Below are positions 1-5,149 of a stretch of 10,976 bases of DNA, one piece after another. A program made the translations under genes and the position numbers. Source of the DNA: CAVPGH01 sp046726955 (lineage in GTDB: Bacteria > Acidobacteriota > Vicinamibacteria > Fen-336). The stretch is taken from NCBI GenBank assembly GCA_046726955.1, contig JBKPBQ010000095.1:1-10976 (forward strand), given 5' to 3'. The notes beneath the pieces were generated by a model, which made no database searches, was not told where the DNA came from, and saw only the letters and a list, made by a program, of their open reading frames with translations. Numbering within the stretch: position 1 is the first letter of the stretch; every line of letters starts with the position of its first letter.

Positions 1-719
1 CCCCCGATGAAGCCCGCGCAGAGGTCGGAGACGATGTCGCCGTAGAGGTTCTCGAGGAGCAGGATGTCGAAGCGCGTGGGGTCGAGCACGAGCTGCATGC
101 AGGTGTTGTCCACGATCATCTCGTCGTACTTGACCTCGGGATAGCCCTTGGCCACCGCGCGGCAGCAGTCGAGGAAGAGCCCGTCCGAGAGCTTCATGAT
201 GTTCGCCTTGTGGACGGCGGTGACGCGCTTGCGGCCGTGCGACCGCGCGTAGTCGAAGGCGAAGCGGGCGATGCGGGTGGAGGCCTTCTCCGTGATGATC
301 TTCAGCGACTCCACGACCCCGGGCACGACGACGTGCTCGAGGCCGCTGTAGAGGTCCTCCGTGTTCTCGCGCACGACCACGAGGTCCACGCGGTCGAACC
401 GGCTCTTGATCCCGGGCAGCGTCTTTACCGGGCGGAGGTTCGCGTAGAGGTCGAGCTGCTTACGGAGCTCGACGTTCACGGAGCGGTGGCCCGTGCCCAC
501 CGGCGTCTCCGTGGGTCCCTTGAGCGCGACTTTGTTGCGGCGGACCGACTCGAGCACGCGCGGGGGGAGGGCCGTGCCGTGCTCGCCGATGGCGGTGGCT
601 CCGGCCGTCTCTGTCTCCCACGCGAAGTCGAGGCCGGTGGCGGTGAGGACGCGGACGGCGGCGGCGGTCACCTCGGGTCCGATGCCGTCGCCGGGAATGA
701 GCGTGATCGTGTAGGCCAT
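1..719 (-). CDS. NAD-type isocitrate dehydrogenase (IDH3-like), C-terminus cut by window edge
   Basis: It likely oxidises isocitrate to 2-oxoglutarate with NAD in the cytoplasmic TCA cycle. The 239 visible residues begin with the family N-terminus (ITLIPGDGIGPEV, residues 4-16). They carry the substrate-binding arginines R86, R96 and R117 (in RENTEDLYSG), the active-site Y124, the catalytic lysine K171 in AVHKAN, and metal-ligand aspartates D204, D228 and D232 (NLYGDIVSDLCAG). The stretch RENTE..YSG.EH through VTAVHKANIM..SDGLF closely resembles mitochondrial IDH3 subunits, as I remember them, which favours isocitrate over isopropylmalate. Homoisocitrate or isopropylmalate dehydrogenase are weaker alternatives. 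About 95 C-terminal residues lie beyond position 1. The ATG at 719 has GGAG five bases upstream and lies 10 bases after the stop of the LOG-family gene, so the two are probably co-transcribed. No broken reading frame is seen. Confidence 0.93.
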   Translation of the reverse strand, partial: MAYTITLIPGDGIGPEVTAAAVRVLTATGLDFAWETETAGATAIGEHGTALPPRVLESVRRNKVALKGPTETPVGTGHRSVNVELRKQLDLYANLRPVKTLPGIKSRFDRVDLVVVRENTEDLYSGLEHVVVPGVVESLKIITEKASTRIARFAFDYARSHGRKRVTAVHKANIMKLSDGLFLDCCRAVAKGYPEVKYDEMIVDNTCMQLVLDPTRFDILLLENLYGDIVSDLCAGFIG

Positions 720-729
720 CAGGACTCCG

Positions 730-1407
730 TCAGCGCGCGAGGCCGGCGGCCACGAGGTCGAGCACCTCGCCGACCGTGCGCGCCCGTTTCATGAGATGAG
801 CATCCGCGGGGTTGATCTTCCCGCGGGGCACGAGGACGCGCTCCGTCCAGTCGAGGAGGCCGTCCCAGTAGTCGTCCTCGCCGAAGAGGACCACGGGACA
901 GCTGGTGATCTTCCCGGTCTGGATGAGGGTCAGGATCTCGAACATCTCGTCGAGCGTCCCGAAGCCGCCGGGCAGGAACACGAACGCCCGGCTGTACTTC
1001 ACGAACATCACCTTGCGCACGAAGAAGTACCGGAAGGAGAGCGTCGTGGTCAGGTAGGGGTTGGGCTTGTCCTCGTACGGGACCTCGATCGCGATCCCCA
1101 CGGAGCGGCCGCCCGCCTCGAGCGCCCCCTTGTTGACGGCCTCCATCTGCCCCGGTCCGCCGCCGGTGATCACCGTGTAGCCGGCCAGCGCCAGCTCGCG
1201 GCCGATCTCCTCGGCCTGCGCGTAGGCCGACTCGCCGGAGCGCGTGCGGGCCGAGCCGAAGACCGTGACGCCGCGCGGAAACCGGGACAGCGTCTCGAAG
1301 CCGTCCACGAGCTCGGCCATGATGCGGAAGATCCGCCATGTGTCCTGGGTGGCGCTGTCGTCCGTCTGCAAGCCTCGCTCCATGAAGGGCTTGCCATGAT
1401 AGGGCAT
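730..1407 (-). CDS. LOG-family (TIGR00730-type) Rossmann-fold protein, possible nucleotide phosphoribohydrolase
   Basis: This cytoplasmic protein belongs to the LOG / 'lysine decarboxylase-like' family. Characterised members cleave nucleoside 5'-monophosphates to base and ribose phosphate, including cytokinin activation and PpnN-type nucleotide salvage. In the 225-residue form it has a nucleotide-binding start (VTVFGSARTRSG, 48-58), the motif TGGGPGQMEAVNKGA (81-95), the conserved R131-K132 pair, and the catalytic-site motif LPGGFGTLDEMFE (145-157). These hallmark motifs are intact. The start is uncertain. ATG at 1407 is chosen, but an in-frame TTG at 1425 adds six residues and an ATG at 1383 removes eight; none has a clear Shine-Dalgarno sequence. 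The gene is upstream of the isocitrate dehydrogenase gene on the same strand and diverges from the sigma factor operon. The substrate cannot be read from the sequence. Confidence 0.9.
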   Translation of the reverse strand: MPYHGKPFMERGLQTDDSATQDTWRIFRIMAELVDGFETLSRFPRGVTVFGSARTRSGESAYAQAEEIGRELALAGYTVITGGGPGQMEAVNKGALEAGGRSVGIAIEVPYEDKPNPYLTTTLSFRYFFVRKVMFVKYSRAFVFLPGGFGTLDEMFEILTLIQTGKITSCPVVLFGEDDYWDGLLDWTERVLVPRGKINPADAHLMKRARTVGEVLDLVAAGLAR

Positions 1408-1437
1408 CCGGGCAGGGGCGGGCAAACCAGGGAGCCA

Positions 1438-1463
1438 GGAACCTCCAGGGCGGCTCGGGCGTT
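1438..1463 (+). promoter_or_regulatory. candidate ECF-type promoter of the sigma factor operon (GGAAC-N17-CGTT)
   Basis: A -35-like GGAAC (1438-1442) and a -10-like CGTT (1460-1463) are separated by 17 bases. This is the arrangement recognised by many ECF sigma factors. The expected start of transcription, near 1470, leaves about 30 bases before the ATG at 1500, and a G-run (1490-1494) serves as ribosome binding site. Since the second gene downstream is itself an ECF sigma factor, autoregulation is the natural inference. Seen: the motif and its position. Inferred: use by this sigma factor. Confidence 0.6.
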
Positions 1464-1499
1464 ACCCTTGCGCGGCGGTTTGGCCGTGCGGGGGTCGTG

Positions 1500-1901
1500 A
1501 TGAGCCAGGTGACGCGAAGAGCAACGTGGGCGGTCGTGATGGCGGCCGGCCTCCTCGGCGGCTGCTTCGTCGAGGTCCGACATGTAGACGACCCGCGAGC
1601 GGCCTTTGGTGAGGCCCGGGCCGAGGCCTCGCGTCTCCAAGGACGTCCGGGCCCCGCCCATCACGTGAACGTCCTCGCCTTCGACGAGGGCGACCGCAAG
1701 CTCGTGCGGGTGAGCGTGCCCCTCTGGCTGGTGAGGAAGATCGAGAAGAACGGAGAGATCGACCTCGGAGACGAGGCGGGGGACATCGCGGCGGGCGTGC
1801 GGCCGCGACTGCGCCTCGAAGACATCGAGAAGGCCGGGCTCGGGATCCTCGTCGAGGTCGAGGAGGATGGCGGCGACCAGGTGCTCGTCTGGCTCAGCTA
1901 G
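1500..1901 (+). CDS. small lipoprotein with a C-terminal 'KVSVNLP'-type domain, first gene of the ECF operon
   Basis: The 133-residue protein starts with a signal peptide and lipobox: hydrophobic residues 10-21, then L19-G20-G21-C22. It is therefore probably a lipid-anchored envelope protein. Residues 55-133 form a domain with the pattern VNVLAFDEG..KLVRVSVPLWLV ... ILVEVEEDGGDQVLVWLS. Diverged versions end two other proteins of this operon (at 3316 and 4154). In those the motifs read KVSVNLP/RVSINVP and RVQIWLE/VRVWVE. From memory this resembles the C-terminal part of bacterial proteins that carry an N-terminal SHOCT-like domain; that N-terminal part is absent here. ATG 1500 is preferred over the GTG at 1497 because GGGGG at 1490-1494 is well spaced. 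The sigma factor gene follows after 69 bases. The molecular function is unknown; a sensor or modulator role in the sigma system is inferred from context only. Confidence 0.8.
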   Translation: MSQVTRRATWAVVMAAGLLGGCFVEVRHVDDPRAAFGEARAEASRLQGRPGPAHHVNVLAFDEGDRKLVRVSVPLWLVRKIEKNGEIDLGDEAGDIAAGVRPRLRLEDIEKAGLGILVEVEEDGGDQVLVWLS

Positions 1902-1970
1902 GGGGAAGGTCCCGCGCCCGGGGACGTGTGTTCCAATGAAGACCACGCGACGAGGAGGAGCGGCCGAGGG

Positions 1971-2552
1971 ATGGAGCCGCCGCAGCGGACGGAGGCGCCT
2001 TCGGATCGGGAGCTCCTGGAGCGCCTCGCCGCGGGCGATCGCGACGCGCTCTCGCCCCTCATGGCGCGGCACTACCAGCGGCTCTACCGCATCGCGCTTT
2101 CCTACCTCCGCAACGCGGACGACGCGCTTGACGCCGTCCAGGAGACGTTCGTGAAGGCCTTCCAGCACGCGGGCCGCTGGGACGGGCGGTCGGAGGCGGG
2201 GCCCTGGCTGACCCGCATCGCCGTGAACCAGGCGATCGACCGTTACCGCCGCACGCGGCGTCGCCGCGCCACCTTCGCGCCCTGGGAGGAGAGCGATCAC
2301 GACGAGACGAAGGCGATCGAAGACCCCTCGCCCGAGCAGCAGGTCGCGGGGCAGGAGGTCGGCCGCCGGATCGCCGGGGCCCTCGGCGGCCTGCCGGAGC
2401 GCCAGCGCGCGGTGTTCGTCCTGCGGCACTACGAGGAGATGAGCCTCGAGGAGATCGCGGAGAGCCTGGAGATGAGCCTGGGGACGGTGAAGAGCAGCCT
2501 GCACCGCGCGGTGTACCGCCTGCGCGAGCGGCTGCAGGGGATCCGCCCGTGA
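1971..2552 (+). CDS. ECF-family RNA polymerase sigma factor (sigma-E/RpoE-like)
   Basis: This is a group 4 sigma factor directing RNA polymerase to its own promoter set. In the 193-residue form, region 2 spans about residues 12-98. It includes the helix DALDAVQETFVKAF (51-64), the W80-L-TRIA segment and the basic RYRRTRRRR tail. An acidic linker (107-125) leads to region 4 at about 130-188, with LPERQRAVFVLRHYEEMSLEEIA and the helix-turn-helix GTVKSSLHRAVYRLRERL (171-188). The ATG at 1971 follows AGGAGGAG (1953-1960), spaced by 10 bases. A GTG at 1926 would add 15 residues without family resemblance and lacks such a site. The stop overlaps the start of the anti-sigma factor gene by four bases (GTGA), so translation is probably coupled. 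The ECF promoter at 1438 upstream of the preceding lipoprotein gene suggests autoregulation. Confidence 0.96.
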   Translation: MEPPQRTEAPSDRELLERLAAGDRDALSPLMARHYQRLYRIALSYLRNADDALDAVQETFVKAFQHAGRWDGRSEAGPWLTRIAVNQAIDRYRRTRRRRATFAPWEESDHDETKAIEDPSPEQQVAGQEVGRRIAGALGGLPERQRAVFVLRHYEEMSLEEIAESLEMSLGTVKSSLHRAVYRLRERLQGIRP

Positions 2553-3319
2553 GCGTCTTCGCCCACACTCGCGCGCGCCGGCGGCTGGCCCTTCTCGCCT
2601 GGGACGCGCTCGACGTCCGCGAGCGGGACGAGACGCTGCGGCACGCGGAGGCGTGCGCGCAGTGCCGGCAGGAGCTGGCGGAGCTCCGCACGCTGCGCGC
2701 GCGCCTCGCGGAGGATCCCGTCCGCGAGGCCGTGCCGCCTGTGCCCGTCGAGTTCCTGGTCACGCGCGTCCAGGCCCGCCTCGACGAGACGCTCGCGCGG
2801 CGCAAGCCGGCACCCGGCCGCGGCGTCGTCCTGGCGAGGTGGCTCGCGGTCGCGGCGGCCGGGCTGAGCCTCGTGGTCCTGCTGCCGCGCTTCGCCGGCT
2901 CGCCGAAGACGCCTCCGGTGGCAGAGATGCCGGAGGTCTCGGACGACGCGCTCGCCCGTCTGGAGCGCACGGTGGCCCGCGAGCAGACGGCTCGCTACCT
3001 GAGCGAGGCCGGCGACGTGCTCGTGAGCGTCGCCGCCGCCCACGACGACTGCGACAAGAAGGAAGACCGCGTGGAGGTGGGGGACGCCTCCGCGCGCAGC
3101 CGGCAACTCCTGACCCGGCGAGCGCTCCTCGTCGAAGGAGACTCGCGCGGTGTGGCGAGCGCCCTGCCCGTCCTCGACGACGTGGACCACGCGCTGCGCG
3201 AGGTGGCGGACCTGCCGTCGTGCGTGCGCGCGTCGGACGTCGAGCGCTTCCGCGAGCGCGTGGAGCGCCGCCAGCTCCTCATGAAGATCCGGCTGATGAC
3301 GCGGGAGCTCGAGGGGTGA
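2549..3319 (+). CDS. membrane-bound zinc-finger anti-sigma factor (cognate to the ECF sigma factor)
   Basis: This 256-residue protein has the build of a ZAS-type anti-sigma factor. The cytoplasmic N-terminus carries the zinc-binding H32-x3-C36-x2-C39 (HAEACAQC). A single membrane segment lies at about residues 92-112 (VVLARWLAVAAAGLSLVVLL), followed by a roughly 140-residue extracytoplasmic part. The outer part is charged and helical and has only two cysteines, C168 and C225, which could form a disulphide; whether they do is unknown. It presumably holds the sigma factor inactive at the membrane until an envelope signal arrives. The start is GTG at 2549, inside the sigma factor's stop (GTGA overlap). 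The downstream gene starts the same way at 3316. This order and coupling are classical for sigma/anti-sigma pairs. The signal and any protease sites cannot be read here. Confidence 0.9.
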   Translation: MSVFAHTRARRRLALLAWDALDVRERDETLRHAEACAQCRQELAELRTLRARLAEDPVREAVPPVPVEFLVTRVQARLDETLARRKPAPGRGVVLARWLAVAAAGLSLVVLLPRFAGSPKTPPVAEMPEVSDDALARLERTVAREQTARYLSEAGDVLVSVAAAHDDCDKKEDRVEVGDASARSRQLLTRRALLVEGDSRGVASALPVLDDVDHALREVADLPSCVRASDVERFRERVERRQLLMKIRLMTRELEG

Positions 3320-4143
3320 GGCGCGTCCTTCTCCCGCTGCTCCTTCTCGTCGCCTGCGTCCCCCCCGCGCGGGCCCAGAGCGACGCCCTGCGCAACGCCA
3401 AGGAGCTCTTCTTCGACCGCAAGTACGCGGAAGCGCGCCAGGCCTGGCAGACCGTGAGCCGCCAGGGAGGGACGGACGCGGTGCCGGCGACCTACTGGAT
3501 TGCGCGCTGCAGCGAGAGCCTGGGCGAGTACGAGCGCGCCCTCGGCGAGTACGGGAAGTACCTGGACGCCCATCCCACGGACCGGACGCTCGCCGAGGAG
3601 GCGCGGACGAGCCGGGTGGGCCTGGCCGCCCGCCTCTACAAGGCGGGGTCGAAGCAATACCTCGCGATCCTCACGGACGCCCTCAACGATCCCGCGCGCA
3701 CCGTGCGCTATTTCGCGGCGCTCCAGCTCTCGTCGCTCGGGCCGGCGGGGCGGCCCGCGGTGCCGGTATTGAAGAAGATCGTGGCCGAGGAGAAGGACGA
3801 GGACCTCGTGGAGAGGGCTAAGCTCGCCCTCCTGCGATTGGAGCCGGGAGCTCTCGCGGCCGTTCCGTCCTTCGCCGCGCCGGCCGGCGGGCGACCCGCT
3901 GCCGGTTGGATCCGCGTGCGGATCTACGAGAAGGGCGGGTCGCGGCCCAAGGTCTCGGTGAACCTGCCGGTGGCGCTCGCGGAGATGGTGTTCAAGAGCC
4001 TGCCCGACTCCGCGAAGGGCGAGCTCAAGCTCAAGGGCTACGACGCCGACAACTTCTGGGACCGGCTCAAGAAGCTGGGTCCCTCGGAGATCATCACCAT
4101 CGAGGGCGACGACGGCGAGCGCGTGCAGATCTGGCTGGAGTAG
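3316..4143 (+). CDS. exported TPR- and HEAT-repeat protein with C-terminal 'KVSVNLP'-type domain
   Basis: This 275-residue exported protein has three parts. The N-terminal signal (LLPLLLLVAC) offers either a lipobox (L11-V12-A13-C14) or signal peptidase I cleavage after ARA (residue 20); I cannot decide between them. Residues about 21-90 are tetratricopeptide-like helices (ELFFDRKYAEARQAW; ARCSESLGEYERALGEYGKY). Residues about 105-170 are HEAT-like (LNDPARTVRYFAALQLSSLG; PVLKKIV). Residues 198-275 are the domain shared with the lipoprotein (1500) and the small protein (4154): WIRVRIYEKG, KVSVNLPVALAEMVFKSLP, ITIEGDDGERVQIWLE. The GTG at 3316 lies in the GTGA overlap with the anti-sigma gene, so it belongs firmly to the operon. 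The repeats suggest a protein-binding scaffold in the periplasm. A role in signalling to the anti-sigma factor is inference. Confidence 0.85.
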   Translation: MRRVLLPLLLLVACVPPARAQSDALRNAKELFFDRKYAEARQAWQTVSRQGGTDAVPATYWIARCSESLGEYERALGEYGKYLDAHPTDRTLAEEARTSRVGLAARLYKAGSKQYLAILTDALNDPARTVRYFAALQLSSLGPAGRPAVPVLKKIVAEEKDEDLVERAKLALLRLEPGALAAVPSFAAPAGGRPAAGWIRVRIYEKGGSRPKVSVNLPVALAEMVFKSLPDSAKGELKLKGYDADNFWDRLKKLGPSEIITIEGDDGERVQIWLE

Positions 4144-4153
4144 GAGGGAGACG

Positions 4154-4564
4154 ATGAGGGGCAGCGTGTGGGCGGTGGCGGTTCTCGCGCTCGCGCCGGC
4201 GGTCGCGCTCGCGGGCTCGGCCGACGACGACCTGGCGGTGGTGAAAAAGGCGGTGGCCCAGTCCTCTCCCCCGGCCGACGAGCGGGCGCCGGCTCGAGCC
4301 GAGAGTCCGCGTCCTCCGGATTCCCGGCCCGAGAAGATGCGATGGCTCAAGGTCCGGGTCACGGAGCGGACGGGCAAGCGCGTGTCGATCAACGTCCCGC
4401 TCTCGTTCGCCCGGGTGCTCGGCGAGGATTGGCCGGTGAACCTCGGCTGCCGCCGGGGGGCGAGCCGGGTGACGCTCGGGGAAATCCTGCGCAGCCTCGA
4501 AGCCGGGCAGGACCTCGTCGAGGTCGACTCCGACGATGCGAAGGTGCGGGTCTGGGTGGAGTGA
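4154..4564 (+). CDS. small secreted protein with 'KVSVNLP'-type domain, last gene of the ECF operon
   Basis: The 136-residue product has a clear signal peptide (hydrophobic 5-18, cleavage after AVALA at residue 20), a proline/alanine-rich linker (about 36-60), and then the shared domain at 62-136. The domain reads RWLKVRVTERTGKRVSINVP, ARVLGEDWPVNLG, LVEVDSDDAKVRVWVE. It is the shortest of the three domain carriers in this operon and has no lipobox, so it is probably soluble in the periplasm or released. The ATG has a strong ribosome binding site (GGAGGGAG, 4143-4150) and sits 10 bases after the previous stop. A strong hairpin (4569-4605) directly after the stop suggests the transcription unit ends here. 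The function is unknown; co-expression with the sigma factor is the main clue. Confidence 0.85.
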   Translation: MRGSVWAVAVLALAPAVALAGSADDDLAVVKKAVAQSSPPADERAPARAESPRPPDSRPEKMRWLKVRVTERTGKRVSINVPLSFARVLGEDWPVNLGCRRGASRVTLGEILRSLEAGQDLVEVDSDDAKVRVWVE

Positions 4565-4568
4565 CCAG

Positions 4569-4605
4569 TTGACGCAGGGGGACACCGAGTGTCCTCCAGC
4601 GTCAA
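4569..4605 (+). terminator. strong hairpin at the end of the ECF operon, terminator-like but without a T-run
   Basis: Outer arms TTGACGC (4569-4575) and GCGTCAA (4599-4605) pair perfectly. Inner arms GGGGGACAC (4577-4585) and GTGTCCTCC (4589-4597) pair with one G-U, around a CGA loop. Only an A-A mismatch separates the two helices. It begins five bases after the stop of the last operon gene. No thymine tract follows, so termination by the intrinsic mechanism is doubtful. It could act as an RNA 3'-end stabiliser, a non-canonical terminator, or a DNA-binding palindrome upstream of the next gene. Confidence 0.5.
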
Positions 4606-4659
4606 ACGGGAGTGCAGGTCGAGGCCCGCAACCCATTGATTCGTCTGGGCCGGCCCCTT

Positions 4660-4686
4660 GGAACGTGGCTTGCTTTACCTCCGGTT
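4660..4686 (+). promoter_or_regulatory. weaker ECF-type promoter candidate ahead of the tyrosine-rich protein gene
   Basis: GGAAC at 4660-4664 is followed after 17 bases by CGGTT (4682-4686). This resembles the GGAAC-N17-CGTT seen at 1438 but has one extra G in the -10 element. The transcript would start close to 4693, leaving a very short leader before the ribosome binding site at 4697. No convincing sigma70 promoter is visible in 4606-4710. It is a hypothesis for regulation by the neighbouring ECF sigma factor. Confidence 0.35.
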
Positions 4687-4710
4687 GACGATTCGGTAGG
4701 AGGTCTGTCC

Positions 4711-5145
4711 ATGAAGGTACGCGCGATCCTGGGAGCGCTCACCCTTTCGGCCCTGTTCTTCTCGCCCGTGGCCAGCGAGGCGAAAGACTACTACCGTGGC
4801 AACGGCAATTCCTACCGGGGGTACAACAACGGCTATAGCCGCGGCTACAACAACGGCTACTACCGAGGGAACTCCTACGGCGGGAGGTACTACGGTGGCG
4901 GTGGGTACTACCACGGCGGGGGTGGCTACTACCACGGTGGCCACGGGGGCTATTACGGACACTCTCACGGCGGGTATCACGGGCACGCCTACTACCGGCC
5001 GTATTACCCGTACTACCCCTACTACGGCTACTACCCTTACTACGGTTACTACGGCTATCCGGCGTATCCGTACGCGTACAGGCCCGGACCCTACTTCGGG
5101 GCCTACTACGCCCGGCCGGGGTTTTCGTTCTCCCTGAGCTTCTAG
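4711..5145 (+). CDS. secreted tyrosine/glycine/histidine-rich low-complexity protein
   Basis: The 144-residue protein has a signal peptide (hydrophobic 5-20, cleavage after ASEA, residue 24). The mature part is about one third tyrosine (39 of 120) with much glycine, no cysteine and no tryptophan. Sub-regions are: Asn/Gly/Tyr repeats (RGYNNGY twice, 36-50); Gly/His/Tyr repeats (GGGGYYHGG twice and HGG/HGH variants, 62-93); a Tyr/Pro run (YYPYYGYYPYYGYYGYP, 101-117); and a hydrophobic end, FSFSLSF. The ATG at 4711 has a near-perfect ribosome binding site (TAGGAGGT, 4697-4704). An upstream GTG at 4612 would give a non-signal extension and is rejected. The function is not known. Surface coating, metal binding via histidines or oxidative tyrosine cross-linking are possibilities. 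It converges with the VWA operon, with only four bases between stop codons. Confidence 0.85.
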   Translation: MKVRAILGALTLSALFFSPVASEAKDYYRGNGNSYRGYNNGYSRGYNNGYYRGNSYGGRYYGGGGYYHGGGGYYHGGHGGYYGHSHGGYHGHAYYRPYYPYYPYYGYYPYYGYYGYPAYPYAYRPGPYFGAYYARPGFSFSLSF

Positions 5146-5149
5146 GCGT

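Noticed and set aside
210..714. Plus-strand frames opposite isocitrate dehydrogenase
   Set aside because: The minus strand carries clear family motifs; these frames do not.
1909..1925. Small inverted repeat GTCCC/GGGAC between lipoprotein and sigma factor genes
   Set aside because: Five base pairs in GC-rich DNA is expected by chance, and no T-run follows, so a terminator is not supported.
1170..2504. A 444-codon minus-strand frame across the lipoprotein and sigma factor genes
   Set aside because: It overlaps the well-supported sigma factor and the LOG-family gene start, and shows no domain.
2653..3315. Upstream extension of the TPR/HEAT gene
   Set aside because: It would run through the anti-sigma gene in another frame. 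The GTG at 3316 starts directly at a signal peptide in a GTGA overlap.
2995..4605. A 536-codon minus-strand frame across the sigma operon
   Set aside because: It runs antisense to three coherent genes with signal peptides and ribosome binding sites, and its product has shadow-type composition.
4612..4710. Upstream GTG start for the tyrosine-rich protein
   Set aside because: The added residues do not form a signal peptide, and the ATG at 4711 has a near-perfect ribosome binding site.
4820..5060. Possible CRISPR-like or satellite repeats
   Set aside because: The short repeats are codon-level repeats of a Tyr/Gly-rich coding sequence with no constant repeat-spacer spacing.
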